The notes: generated from the letters alone by a model not told the origin. A stretch of 64,000 nt of DNA from Anthropogastromicrobium sp963652495 (GCA_963652495.1 CAVJTU010000008.1:1-64000), one strand, 5' to 3'; positions 53,308 to 62,645 are shown, counted from the first letter of the stretch. Numbers and translations are program-made.

Positions 53308-53336
53308 TTGACGCAGAAAAATCAAGGGAATATAAT
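53308..53336 (+). promoter_or_regulatory. Promoter of the MacB-like exporter gene
   Basis: TTGACG, 17 bases, TATAAT, about 65 bases before the GTG start. Confidence 0.7.
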
Positions 53337-53401
53337 GAAAGTCGTATTGTCAAAAACGCGGAAAATAAACGTTTCGCGTCAAAAAAGAAAAGGAGAAAAA
53401 T

Positions 53402-56400
53402 GTGCTTCAGTTAAAAAATATTGTAAAAACGTATGTAGCAGGAGATACCAGGCAGGATGCGTTAAAAGGCGTCAGCATGAATTTTCGTGAAAATGAGTTC
53501 GTGTCTATCCTTGGACAGAGCGGTTCCGGAAAGACAACGCTTTTGAATATCATCGGCGGCCTGGACCGATATACGAGCGGTGATCTGATTATCAACGGCG
53601 TATCCACCAGCAAATATAAGGATGCCGACTGGGATTATTACCGCAATCATTCTATCGGCTTTGTTTTCCAGAGCTACAACCTGATTCCGCACCAGAGCGT
53701 GCTGTCGAATGTTGAACTGGCTTTGACGTTGGCCGGAATTTCCAAAAGAGAGCGCCGTGCGCGTGCTATTGAGGTTCTAAAGAAGGTTGGTCTGACCGAC
53801 CATATTCATAAGCGACCAAATCAGATGTCAGGCGGTCAGATGCAGCGTGTGGCGATTGCGCGTGCGTTAATCAATAATCCGGACATTTTGCTTGCTGACG
53901 AGCCGACAGGTGCGCTCGATTCCGAGACGAGTGTGCAGATCATGGAATTGTTAAAGGAGATTGCAAAGGATAAGCTCGTCATTATGGTAACGCATAATCC
54001 GGAACTGGCTGCAAATTATTCTACTCGAATTATCCGCGTACTTGACGGTCGTATCGTGGACGATACCAATCCATACAACGTGCCGGATCAGATCTGTGTA
54101 ACCCCGCAGAAGCGAAAGAAGATTTCCATGTCAATGGGAACAGCAGTGTCGCTTAGCTTTAACAATTTAAAAACAAAGAAGGGACGCACACTTCTGACAG
54201 CATTTGCAGGCAGCATCGGAATCATCGGAATTGCGCTGATTTTATCGTTGTCGACCGGTATCCAGGATTATGTAAACGATTTGCAGCGTGATACGCTTTC
54301 CTCTTATCCGGTTTCGATTGCAAAGGAAGAGTCACCGCTTGCCAGCATTTTGACGGCAGCAGTTCCGCAGGAGGATGACGACAACGCAGACAAAAAGGAG
54401 AATACTGTCTATTCCAACAGCCGTATGGGTGAACTCTTCAATGCGATGTTTGCATCAAGTCAGGAGACAAATAACCTGACAAAATTTAAGGCTTATCTGG
54501 AAGAAAAAATGGCAGAGGAATCGGAAAAAGACAGCGATGTGTTAAGGGATCATGTGGAAACCATTCAGTACCAGTACGATGTAACGTTAAATACGTATAT
54601 TGAGACGGGGGATGGCTATCGCAGTACCGATATGACAAGCGTTTTCACGAGTGGAATGACCGGTTCAAGTTCGTCAGAAAGTTCATCAGGAAGTGATTCT
54701 TCGGAGAACTCCATGTCCTCCATAATGGGTATGTCCTCCTCATCCATGTCTCAGATGAGCAGCAGTATGATGAGCCTGTGGTCAGAGCTTCTTCCGGGAA
54801 ATAACGGCGAACTGATTTCGGATATGGTATATGCTCAGTATGATCTCGAGGCAGGAAGATGGCCGGAATCGGCAGATGAAATTGTATTGATTCTGTCCGA
54901 TAATAATGAAATTACAGATGTTGCCTTCTATGCGCTCGGTTTAGTCAGCGACGAAGAGGTCATGAACTCGATGAAGGCAGTTATGAAATCCGAGGCATTA
55001 GACATCGAGCAGCGCGAGATTTCTTACGATGATGTGTTAAAGACAACCTTTAAGTTAATTTTGAATCCGGATTATTATACAAAAGAGACAAGTGGTACCT
55101 GGAAGTATATCGGTGATGATAAAGATTCAATGGAATTAATAATTGATCACGGCTATGAACTGAAAATTGTCGGTATTATCAAACCAAATCCGGACGCTGC
55201 TGTGACATCTGCAACGGGAAGCTTTGGTTATACTTCTGCGCTGACTCAGTATGTAATTGAGCAGACAAACAACAGTGAGTTGGTAAAAGAGCAAAAGCTC
55301 CCGAAAAATGAAAATCTTGATCTTTTGACAGGATTGCCATTTGTCATCACAGAGGAAAACGATCCGATAGATGAAGAGAAATCCGAGAAGATAAAGGAAT
55401 ATTTTGCAGGCTTAAGTGATGTCGATAAGACAAAGATTTATACAGAGATTCTTTCTGAGCCGTCCGATGAGGAAATTGAGCAGATGATGGCAGCGTATAT
55501 GAAAAAATTCTCTAACCGTGATATAATTATTAAACTTGTAGCCAGCACGATGGGCATGGATGAGGAGACGGCAAAATCCTATCTGGAGGATTACAGTGAT
55601 GAGGAGCTTCAGACTATGCTGAAAAAGCAGCTGGTACAGATGGTAAAGGAAAACAAGTCTGAGTCTGCGCAGGCACAGGTGCTTCAGATGCGTGTAAATG
55701 CAACGGCACAGGGGGATCTGTTTGGGACAACCGGATATGCAGCAGTGGCAAAAGCGTTTGATGAGTTGATTGACAGCACCGATGATACCACAGTTCTGGC
55801 AAAGTATTACGATGAGTATATGCCGTCAACTGTTTCCGGTTCTACACTTGAGGAAACCTTGCAGAAACTGTCGGCAGTTGACGTTGATTCACCATCCACG
55901 ATCAATATTTATGCAAAGAGTTTTGAAGATAAAGAAAAGATTGCCGACGTGATCACACAGTACAACGAGAAGGCAGAGGAGGATGACCAGATTAGTTATA
56001 CGGATTATGTTGCACTTTTGATGTCTGGTGTGAATACAATGATAAATGCCGTGTCCTACGGTTTGATTGCATTTGTATCCATTTCACTGATTGTTTCCTC
56101 AATTATGATTGGAATTATCACATATATTTCCGTTCTTGAGCGCACAAAAGAAATTGGTATTCTCCGAAGTGTCGGTGCATCCAAGAAGGACATATCCAGA
56201 GTATTCAATGCGGAGACGGCCATTATTGGTCTGACAGCAGGTTTGATGGGTATTGGTGTCACATTGCTTTTGAATATTCCAATTAGCATGGTAATCAAAA
56301 ATCTGACCGGAATCGGAAAGATTGCAAAGCTTCCAATCACAGGCGCTGTTGTCCTTGTTGCAATCAGCGTAGCATTGACAATGATCGCTGGATTGATTCC

Positions 56401-56452
56401 GTCAAAGCTTGCCGCAAAGAAGGATCCGGTTATTGCACTTCGAAGTGAATAA
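53402..56452 (+). CDS. MacB-type ABC transporter, fused ATPase and permease
   Basis: 1016 residues starting with GTG (AAGGAG 8 bases upstream). The N-terminal ATPase of the LolD/MacB type has Walker A GQSGSGKTT (38-46), signature MSGGQMQR (142-149) and Walker B LLADEP. A membrane helix follows at about residues 258-285, then a very large extracellular domain (about 290-860), then three membrane helices with the FtsX-like pattern (ISVLERTKEIGILRSVGASKKDISRVFNAETAIIGL). MacB topology. The outer domain is Asp/Glu-rich and contains a Ser/Met-rich segment (residues 418-460) that looks disordered. Candidate roles: export or resistance to an antimicrobial peptide, or lipoprotein movement. No two-component system is nearby. 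Confidence 0.88.
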   Translation: MLQLKNIVKTYVAGDTRQDALKGVSMNFRENEFVSILGQSGSGKTTLLNIIGGLDRYTSGDLIINGVSTSKYKDADWDYYRNHSIGFVFQSYNLIPHQSVLSNVELALTLAGISKRERRARAIEVLKKVGLTDHIHKRPNQMSGGQMQRVAIARALINNPDILLADEPTGALDSETSVQIMELLKEIAKDKLVIMVTHNPELAANYSTRIIRVLDGRIVDDTNPYNVPDQICVTPQKRKKISMSMGTAVSLSFNNLKTKKGRTLLTAFAGSIGIIGIALILSLSTGIQDYVNDLQRDTLSSYPVSIAKEESPLASILTAAVPQEDDDNADKKENTVYSNSRMGELFNAMFASSQETNNLTKFKAYLEEKMAEESEKDSDVLRDHVETIQYQYDVTLNTYIETGDGYRSTDMTSVFTSGMTGSSSSESSSGSDSSENSMSSIMGMSSSSMSQMSSSMMSLWSELLPGNNGELISDMVYAQYDLEAGRWPESADEIVLILSDNNEITDVAFYALGLVSDEEVMNSMKAVMKSEALDIEQREISYDDVLKTTFKLILNPDYYTKETSGTWKYIGDDKDSMELIIDHGYELKIVGIIKPNPDAAVTSATGSFGYTSALTQYVIEQTNNSELVKEQKLPKNENLDLLTGLPFVITEENDPIDEEKSEKIKEYFAGLSDVDKTKIYTEILSEPSDEEIEQMMAAYMKKFSNRDIIIKLVASTMGMDEETAKSYLEDYSDEELQTMLKKQLVQMVKENKSESAQAQVLQMRVNATAQGDLFGTTGYAAVAKAFDELIDSTDDTTVLAKYYDEYMPSTVSGSTLEETLQKLSAVDVDSPSTINIYAKSFEDKEKIADVITQYNEKAEEDDQISYTDYVALLMSGVNTMINAVSYGLIAFVSISLIVSSIMIGIITYISVLERTKEIGILRSVGASKKDISRVFNAETAIIGLTAGLMGIGVTLLLNIPISMVIKNLTGIGKIAKLPITGAVVLVAISVALTMIAGLIPSKLAAKKDPVIALRSE

Positions 56453-56498
56453 AGAAATAAAGAAGCAAAGAAATTAGCAGTAAATCAGCATGAACCGA

Positions 56499-56528
56499 TT
56501 GACAAAGACCTCTCAAAGGACGTATACT
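56499..56528 (+). promoter_or_regulatory. Promoter of the ECF operon
   Basis: TTGACA, 18 bases, TATACT, 49 bases before the ATG. Confidence 0.65.
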
Positions 56529-56576
56529 AGCGGTGTCGTGAAAAAGGCAAATGATAGAAACAAAGGAGGAGAGGTT

Positions 56577-57125
56577 ATGAAGAACAACAGCATTAAAACC
56601 GTTGTTGCCGTGGGAATCGGTGCAGCACTGTTCTTCGTACTGGGACGTTTCGTCGCAATCCCCAGTCCGGTGCCAAACACAAATATCAGCCTTCAGTATG
56701 CAGTGCTTGCACTGTTAGCTGCAATGTACGGACCGATAGCAGGTGGCTTGATCGGGTTTATCGGTCATGCACTGATCGATCTGTCATGGGGCGGAAGTCC
56801 GTGGTGGAGTTGGGTAATCACATCCGCATTTGTCGGTGTTGTGATTGGTCTGTTTACAAAGAAACTCAATGTACAGGAGGGTGTGTTTGACAAAACAAAG
56901 ACAGCCATTTTCGCAATCGCCAATGTGGCAGCACATGTGATTGGTTGGGTAGTAGTGGCACCAGTGCTTGACATTCTGATCTATGCAGAGCCTGCAAACA
57001 AGGTATTTGCACAGGGTGTCTTCGCAGCAGTTTCCAATAGCGTTACAGGTGTGATTGTCGGCGGACTGTTAATTGTGGCATATACAAAGACGATTGCCAA
57101 GAAGGGTTCTCTTGACAGAGAATAA
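56577..57125 (+). CDS. ECF transporter S component, UPF0397 family
   Basis: 182 residues from ATG 56577 (AAAGGAGGAG upstream). An integral membrane substrate-binding (S) component: about six membrane segments, with the UPF0397 blocks MKNNSIKTVVAVGIGAALFFVLG, PSPVPNTNISLQYA and ALIDLSWGGSPWWSWV. Members are sometimes labelled riboflavin or B-vitamin transporters, but substrate is not proven. It sits before its own ATPase and EcfT genes, so this is a self-contained (group I) ECF system. No thiamin, cobalamin or other riboswitch was recognised upstream. Confidence 0.9.
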   Translation: MKNNSIKTVVAVGIGAALFFVLGRFVAIPSPVPNTNISLQYAVLALLAAMYGPIAGGLIGFIGHALIDLSWGGSPWWSWVITSAFVGVVIGLFTKKLNVQEGVFDKTKTAIFAIANVAAHVIGWVVVAPVLDILIYAEPANKVFAQGVFAAVSNSVTGVIVGGLLIVAYTKTIAKKGSLDRE

Positions 57126-57128
57126 GAT

Positions 57129-57178
57129 TTTAACCGAATCGGGTAAGTCCCCTGCTTCAATTGCGAATACCCGCTTGA
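57129..57178 (+). repeat. Dispersed repeat family 2, copy
   Basis: TTTAACCGAATC at the start; in this copy CGGGTA (57139-) can pair with TACCCG near its end. Lies between the S component and ATPase genes. Confidence 0.65.
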
Positions 57179-57179
57179 C

Positions 57180-57262
57180 CAAAGCCTTCTCATTTAGCTG
57201 GTTGATCTGATAAATCAAATTTATCGGTCGCAGCTTGTGAAAGGGCTTTGATTTTATTTTAA
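57180..57262 (+). terminator. Large structured hairpin before the ECF ATPase gene (attenuator or terminator)
   Basis: CAAAGCC (57180-57186) and GGCTTTG (57244-57250) close a long stem with inner pairing AGCTG/CAGCT and GATAAAT/ATTTATC, followed by ATTTTATTTT. It would reduce or end transcription between the S component and the rest of the ECF operon. Sensing is not shown. Confidence 0.55.
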
Positions 57263-57332
57263 AATCTCTTGAATTTAGTTTTAATTTTCTTTCTGCCTTT
57301 ATCTTTCTATATTTATTTTATGAGGTATTAAC

Positions 57333-59057
57333 ATGACCAAAGAAAAGTTCCCTGTTATTTCATTCAAAGATTTTTCGTTCCAGTACCGGGCACAGAAAAA
57401 GCCGACACTGACAGGGATTAATCTGGATATTTATCCGGGAGAAAAGGTACTGATTGCAGGGCCGTCCGGCAGCGGAAAGAGTACGCTGGCAGGCTGTATC
57501 AATGGATTAAATCCATTTTCCAATCCGGGTGAGAGCACGGGCAGTCTGACCGTAGATGGTGTGGACGCGATGCACAGCAGCATTTTTGAACTGTCGGCTC
57601 ATGTGGGAACCGTTTTGCAGGATCCGGACGGACAGTTTATCGGACTGACGGTAGGCGAGGACATTGCATTCGCATTGGAAAACAGTTGTACACCTCAGGA
57701 TAAGATGCATGAGATTACAAAGCATGCAGCAGAGCTTGTTGGAATCGAGCATCATCTGGACTATGCACCGCATGAACTGTCAGGAGGACAAAAGCAGCGA
57801 GTTAGCCTTGCCGGTGTCATGGTAGATGAAGTGAAGATTCTTCTTTTTGATGAGCCGCTTGCAAACCTCGATCCAGCAGCCGGAAAGCAGGCAATCGAAT
57901 TAATCGATGAAATTCAGAAAAAGACAGACACGACTGTTTTGATTATTGAGCATCGCCTAGAAGATGTACTCTGGCGAGATGTGGATCGTATTGTGCTGGT
58001 TAACGATGGTACGATTCTGGCTGATCTGACACCAGATGAACTGCTTTCGACAAGTCTGCTTGTCGACAATGGCATCCGTGAGCCACTATATGTGACGGCC
58101 ATGCGCTATGCCGGCATTGACATTACAAAGGAAAAGAAGCCAGCTCATGTTGATTCCATTGTTTTAGATAAACTGGATCAGGAAAAGTTACGAAATTGGT
58201 TTTCGGCACAGCCGTTCTCACAAAAGGAGCCAGAAGGTGAAGCTCTTTTGGAGGTAAAAAATTTAAGTTTTGGCTACAATAAGACGAGGCAGACATTGAA
58301 AAATATCAGCCTTTTGGTAAAAAAAGGGGAGATGGTCAGCATTGTGGGAAGAAATGGTGCCGGAAAATCAACCTTTTCCAAGCTGGTGTGTGGCTTTGAG
58401 GATCCGAATCAGGGCGAGATTTTCTTTGAGGGACAGAATCTGTTAAAGGAAAACATCCGAAGCCGCGCAAAAAAGATTGGCTATGTCATGCAAAATCCGA
58501 ATCAGATGATCTCAAAAACGATGATTTACGATGAGGTCGCGCTTGGCATTCAGAAGTCTGGAAAGTCCGAGGAGGAGGTTCGAACGAAAGTCGAAGATAC
58601 CTTGAAAATTTGTGGCTTGTATCCATTTCGCAACTGGCCGGTATCAGCACTAAGCTTTGGACAGAAGAAGCGTGTAACAATTGCGAGCATTCTCGTACAG
58701 GATCCGAAGTTAATTATCCTTGATGAGCCGACAGCGGGGCAGGACTTTAAACATTATACGGAAATTATGGAATTTTTGCGCGGATTAAATGAGCAGGGTG
58801 TTACGGTTATTATGATTACGCATGATATGCATCTGATGTTAGAATATACGCCGAGAGCGCTTGTGTTTTCGGATGGACAGCTGATTGCGGATTGCAGGGC
58901 ATCACAGGTTTTGTGCGACCCGGATCTGGTGGCGCGCGCCGCACTCAAGGAGACGAGTCTTTTTACACTCGCAAATCGCTGCGGTATCACACCGCCGGAA
59001 AGTTTTGTTGAGCGTTTTATTCATGAAGACAGGGAGGTTCGCAGCCATGGCCGCTAA
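57333..59057 (+). CDS. ECF/cobalt-type transporter double ATPase
   Basis: 574 residues, ATG after GAGGTATT. Two ABC domains in one chain: first Walker A GPSGSGKST (43-51), LSGGQKQR and LLFDEPLAN; second GRNGAGKST (339-347), signature LSFGQKKR and IILDEPTAG. The first has a canonical signature and the second the LSFGQ variant usual for EcfA proteins. Energises the ECF system. Pairs with the UPF0397 S component upstream and EcfT downstream, whose start it overlaps by 11 bases. Confidence 0.93.
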   Translation: MTKEKFPVISFKDFSFQYRAQKKPTLTGINLDIYPGEKVLIAGPSGSGKSTLAGCINGLNPFSNPGESTGSLTVDGVDAMHSSIFELSAHVGTVLQDPDGQFIGLTVGEDIAFALENSCTPQDKMHEITKHAAELVGIEHHLDYAPHELSGGQKQRVSLAGVMVDEVKILLFDEPLANLDPAAGKQAIELIDEIQKKTDTTVLIIEHRLEDVLWRDVDRIVLVNDGTILADLTPDELLSTSLLVDNGIREPLYVTAMRYAGIDITKEKKPAHVDSIVLDKLDQEKLRNWFSAQPFSQKEPEGEALLEVKNLSFGYNKTRQTLKNISLLVKKGEMVSIVGRNGAGKSTFSKLVCGFEDPNQGEIFFEGQNLLKENIRSRAKKIGYVMQNPNQMISKTMIYDEVALGIQKSGKSEEEVRTKVEDTLKICGLYPFRNWPVSALSFGQKKRVTIASILVQDPKLIILDEPTAGQDFKHYTEIMEFLRGLNEQGVTVIMITHDMHLMLEYTPRALVFSDGQLIADCRASQVLCDPDLVARAALKETSLFTLANRCGITPPESFVERFIHEDREVRSHGR

Positions 59058-59880
59058 GACGGTATTAAATTACCTTGAACGCGACAGCGTTATTCATAAG
59101 ATGACAGGAACGACAAAGTTGGTATTTTTTCTGCTTTTTACCTTTGCCAGCATGATTACGTACAATACCTGGGTGCTGCTTGGTCTGTTTGCTGTGAGCA
59201 TTATTGCCTTTCAATTAAGCCATATTAAGTATCGTGAAGTGCGTTTTATGATGATTTTTATGCTGGTCTTTCTGGTGCTGAACAACGTATTTATATTTCT
59301 TTTTGATCCAAATCAGGGAGCAACTCTTTATGGCACAAAGCATGTGCTAGTTCACTTGTTCTGGTGCTATGATGTGACAGCAGAGCAGTTATTTTACATG
59401 CTGAACATCTCACTGAAATATTTTGTGGCGCTGCCGATTGCAATTCTTTTTATATCTGCAACCAACCCGAGTGAGTTTGCTGCCAGCTTAAACAGCATTG
59501 GAATTTCCTACAAGGTGGGCTATTCCGTTGCAATCGCACTTCGCTATATTCCGGATATCCAGAGAGATTATCACAGCATCAGTCAGGCACAGCAGGCAAG
59601 AGGCGTGGAACTCGGCAAAAATGAACATTTTTTTGCTCGACTCAAAAATTCGGTTAATATTTTGCTGCCGCTTATTTTGACAAGCTTAAATCGAATTGAT
59701 ACAATCTCGAATGCGATGGAACTGCGTGGATTTGGCAAAAACAAGAAACGTACCTGGTATACAAGAAGACCATTTGCCCACAGGGATTTTTTCGCAATCG
59801 CAGTTGGTGTGGCACTTCTTGCGATCAGCTTATTCGTGACAATTCGATTTGGAAGGTTCTATAATCCATTTGCAGGTTGA
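59047..59880 (+). CDS. ecfT: ECF transporter transmembrane component EcfT
   Basis: 277 residues from ATG 59047 (GGGAGG about 10 bases upstream); the open frame extends back through the ATPase gene but is not coding there. Scaffold of the ECF transporter: about five or six membrane segments and the cytoplasmic coupling helices with the two conserved motifs, QAQQARGVELGK and SNAMELRGFGK (the Ala-Arg-Gly boxes). Links the ATPases to the S component. Confidence 0.93.
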   Translation: MAAKTVLNYLERDSVIHKMTGTTKLVFFLLFTFASMITYNTWVLLGLFAVSIIAFQLSHIKYREVRFMMIFMLVFLVLNNVFIFLFDPNQGATLYGTKHVLVHLFWCYDVTAEQLFYMLNISLKYFVALPIAILFISATNPSEFAASLNSIGISYKVGYSVAIALRYIPDIQRDYHSISQAQQARGVELGKNEHFFARLKNSVNILLPLILTSLNRIDTISNAMELRGFGKNKKRTWYTRRPFAHRDFFAIAVGVALLAISLFVTIRFGRFYNPFAG

Positions 59881-59885
59881 TAGGA

Positions 59886-60034
59886 TTTAACCGAATCAAG
59901 TAAGTCCCAACCCACTGCTTCACGCAATTGAAGCAGTGGGTTGGGACTTACACTGCGAAGCAGCTACTCGGTGTAGAGCTACGTAGCGAAGCGAAGCGGA
60001 TTGCGAATGTCCGCTTTGACTACCAATTGGCAAG
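59886..60034 (+). repeat. Dispersed repeat family 2, longest copy, with 21-base perfect hairpin
   Basis: Starts TTTAACCGAATC, ends with AAGCGGA/TCCGCTT and CCAATTGG. Inserted inside is a perfect 21-base inverted repeat (59901-59921 with 59930-59950, 8-base loop; TAAGTCCCAACCCACTGCTTC). The interval 59881-60200 is otherwise without genes. Confidence 0.8.
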
Positions 60035-60200
60035 AATTTCCCATTTCTAAAGTGGCGGGATGGATTGTTGGAAGAAACAGTTAAAACAGAGAGGAGAAGA
60101 TTGAAAATGAGAAGTAGAGGATATCCATGAACCTGGGAGCATAACAAATAAACCATCTTACGGTGGTCGCTTTAAAAATTGAATATTAGAAATGTTAAGG

Positions 60201-61448
60201 CTATGCAGTTGCTGACTTGATTTTATAACCTTGATTTCGAATCAACATAAGAGCCTGTTCTATAGTGATTTCACGATCCACTGGAGGAAGATCAGTTTTC
60301 CGGTACAGTTCCGGATTATAGTTTTCTCCGTTTTTCAACATGTGGTATAATGCGGTAAGAAGCATTCTTGCGATCGCAATGATTGCTTTCTTGTGACCGC
60401 GACGCTTCTTGAGACGGAGATAGCGGTTACGCATTTCTGGATGCTTTGTGCTTTTAACAACAGCGTTAACCCACTGGACTAAAAGCGGTTTGATGTAACA
60501 TCCGGCATTGGAAACCCGGACAGATTTTTTCTTCCCTGCGCTTTCATTGTTGGTTGGGGTAAGACCAGCCCATGAACATAAGTGTTTCGTCGAAGGAAAA
60601 GCCTCCATGTTGGTACCGATTTCGGAAATGATTCCGATGGCAGTGAATTCACTGCTGATGCTAGGAGCGGTTTGGAGAATGGTAAGTTCCTGCTGATAGG
60701 GAGCGGCGAGCGCAAGAATGAGTTCTTCAAGCTCTGCTTTCCGGGATTCAAGGTTTTCATAATGATCTTTAATGATCTTGAGTTTGCCAGCCTGCTCAGG
60801 AGTGATAAAGCCGTCAATGGCATCACGGAGCTCTGGAAGTTTTTTCTTCAAACTTTTGTAAACAAGAGGTTCAAGATCAAAAGAAGTATCTGTGGGATTT
60901 TCCAAAAGTTTATCCAGTATCGCCTGTGCAGATTTGCCGAAGGTGTCCGAGACAACGTTTCCCAACTGGATATTGGAAACCGTGAGACAGTTCTGCAAAC
61001 GATTCTTTTCACTTGCTTTAAAGCAGGTCAGTTTGAAACGGTAGCGCATAAGGTCACGGAGCTGGCGAATGTCAGCAGGCGGCATAAAGCTTCCGGCAAC
61101 AAGGTCATGCTTAAACAGGTCAGCAATCCATTTGGCATCTTTCTTGTCAGTTTTCTTTCCACGGATAGCCTTAACATATTTGGGATGGGCAAGGACAATC
61201 GAACAATCCTTTTCGAGGATGTTATAAACAGGGATCCAGTATTTACCGGTAGATTCCATACAGACATCCTTGCAATTCCGGTCGATTAGCCATTGTAACA
61301 GAGTTTTCAGACCGCTCGTGTAGGTCGAAAACCGGTGGCTCTCGTAAGAAGTGATGCCTTTATCATTGGTAGAAGCGATACAGGCGACTACAAAAGTCTT
61401 GTGGACATCAATACCACAGCAGATTTTGTACACGATTTTTAAAGCCAT
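60201..61448 (-). mobile_element. IS110-family transposase (DEDD)
   Basis: 415 residues, complete. DEDD recombinase that moves an IS110-type insertion sequence without standard terminal inverted repeats. Asp14 (GIDVHK), Glu65 (CMESTGKYW), Asp101 and Asp104 (KTDKKDA) are the catalytic residues. The C-terminal Transposase_20 domain contains the conserved serine region (WAGLTPTNNESAGK). Ribosome site AAAGGAG 5 bases upstream on the minus strand. Members of this family use a bridge RNA made from the noncoding end next to the transposase 5' side; see the candidate at 61449-61665. Exact element ends cannot be fixed without empty-site comparison. It seems intact and possibly active. Confidence 0.92.
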
Positions 61449-61665
61449 AGGGACTCCTTTCTGAAGCGGAGGTTCAAAGAATTATAGGGAGAGACGGCAT
61501 TGACTGAACGCCTAAGCCATAAACGAGAATGTTTAAACAAAGATAAGATTACGTGCTCAGAGTCACACTTATTTGTGCTTGAAAAGGCGGACTACACATA
61601 TAAAAATACGGTCATCCGGCAAGCCGGACAACCCACTCATCTCCCCATGATTTGTAGTGTACCGA
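61449..61665 (-). ncRNA. Candidate IS110 bridge RNA region
   Basis: About 215 noncoding bases upstream of the transposase start, where IS110-group elements encode the bridge RNA. It is rich in possible stems, e.g. TCCGGC-AA-GCCGGA (61615-61628), CACA/TGTG around 61565 and AGTC/GACT (61561-61592). The far end has GTACACTACAAATCA on the minus strand. Placement follows the family; the fold is not tested. Confidence 0.4.
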
Positions 61666-61761
61666 AATCCCTATAAGAAGAATTATAAAAGAAAAGTAGA
61701 CTCAGGCAACCATTTTCATAACGTTTTGTGCCTGAGCGAAGCGAAAGGAATGGATATAAAA

Positions 61762-62304
61762 ATGGAAGCAATTGAATGCATCAAAACAAGAAGAAGTGTA
61801 AGAAGATTTGAAGATTGCCCAGTAGAGCGAGAGACGATTCAAAAAATCGTGGACGCTGCAGTATGGGCACCGTCATGGAAAAATTCCCAGACACCGCGTT
61901 ATACCGTAGTGGACAGTCGAGAAATCATTGATGATATCGCAGAGAATGGCTGCTGTGGATTTGCCTTTAACACAAAGACACTTAAGCAGACACCAGTGTT
62001 GGTTGTGGTATCTTATGTAAAGGGCATTTGCGGGTTTGAAAAGGACGGATCCTACAGCACCGACAAAAAGGAAGGCTGGCAGATGTTTGACGCAGGAGTA
62101 GCAGCACAGACCTTCGCACTCGCTGCCCATGCACAGGGAGTCGGAACCGTTATGCTTGGCATCTATGACGCACCGTATATTCAGAAAAAGCTCGACATCC
62201 CTCAGACCGAGGAAGTTGCCGTATTGCTTGCTGCCGGATATGAAAAATTCACACCAGATGCACCGGCAAGAAAGACATCAGAGGATGTGCTTCGCTTCGT
62301 GTAA
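61762..62304 (+). CDS. Nitroreductase-family protein
   Basis: 180 residues from ATG 61762; an ATG at 61750 is immediately after AAAGGA and adds four residues. FMN-dependent oxidoreductase using NAD(P)H. N-terminal block IKTRRSVRRFEDCPVERETIQKIVDAAVWAPSWKNSQ is the classical FMN-binding start (R-R-S-V-R), and the C-terminal GVGTVMLGIYDAPYIQKKLDIP and PDAPARK complete the fold. Short members of this family lack a known physiological substrate. Single gene. It ends at a shared terminator with the next minus-strand gene. Confidence 0.9.
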   Translation: MEAIECIKTRRSVRRFEDCPVERETIQKIVDAAVWAPSWKNSQTPRYTVVDSREIIDDIAENGCCGFAFNTKTLKQTPVLVVVSYVKGICGFEKDGSYSTDKKEGWQMFDAGVAAQTFALAAHAQGVGTVMLGIYDAPYIQKKLDIPQTEEVAVLLAAGYEKFTPDAPARKTSEDVLRFV

Positions 62305-62362
62305 GTGCTACCAGCTGATCCGATGATTCTTTAAATAAACTTAGACTTGGTATTTTGAAGAA

Positions 62363-62415
62363 TAAAAAAGCTTCAACGGTTTTGCTCAATAATAGCAGAC
62401 CGTTGAGGCTTTTCT
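62363..62415. terminator. Bidirectional terminator
   Basis: AAAAGCTTCAACGGT pairs with ACCGTTGAGGCTTTT (one-base bulge), with an inner TTGCT/AGCA pairing. A run left, TTTT right. Serves the nitroreductase and the 76-residue gene. Confidence 0.8.
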
Positions 62416-62645
62416 TAGTTCACCATTTGGCGGATATCATCAAACAGATGCATGTCATTTTCAGTCAGTTTTACGTTTGTTGCATATTTACGCCCGTCAG
62501 TTGTGGTAATAGTAATTTCTGCGATAGTCCCTTCCTGAATTGCATTATTATCAGAAACAGCGCGCAGGAAAAGCGGAAACTTCGGATGGGAATCTGCAAA
62601 GTGATCCCAGGAAGCCTTTAACTGAAATATTTTAGCTGGGTTCAT
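62415..62645 (-). CDS. Small conserved protein of unknown function
   Basis: 76 residues, ATG with AAAGGA about 8 bases upstream. Predicted small alpha+beta protein: FQLKASWDHFADSHPKFPLFLRAV then IQEGTIAEITITTTDGRKYATNVKLTENDMHLFDDI. The pattern reminds me of small conserved Clostridia proteins of unknown function. No signal peptide. Lies after the cotJC fragment on the same strand, but with an AT-rich gap of about 186 bases, so probably not in one operon. Confidence 0.75.
   Translation of the reverse strand: MNPAKIFQLKASWDHFADSHPKFPLFLRAVSDNNAIQEGTIAEITITTTDGRKYATNVKLTENDMHLFDDIRQMVN

Noticed and set aside
58885..59046. Upstream extension of the EcfT frame
   Set aside because: Lies inside the ATPase gene in another frame; ATG 59047 has a ribosome site and fits the family start.
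60582..61289. 235-residue + frame opposite the transposase
   Set aside because: Antisense of a complete IS110 transposase.
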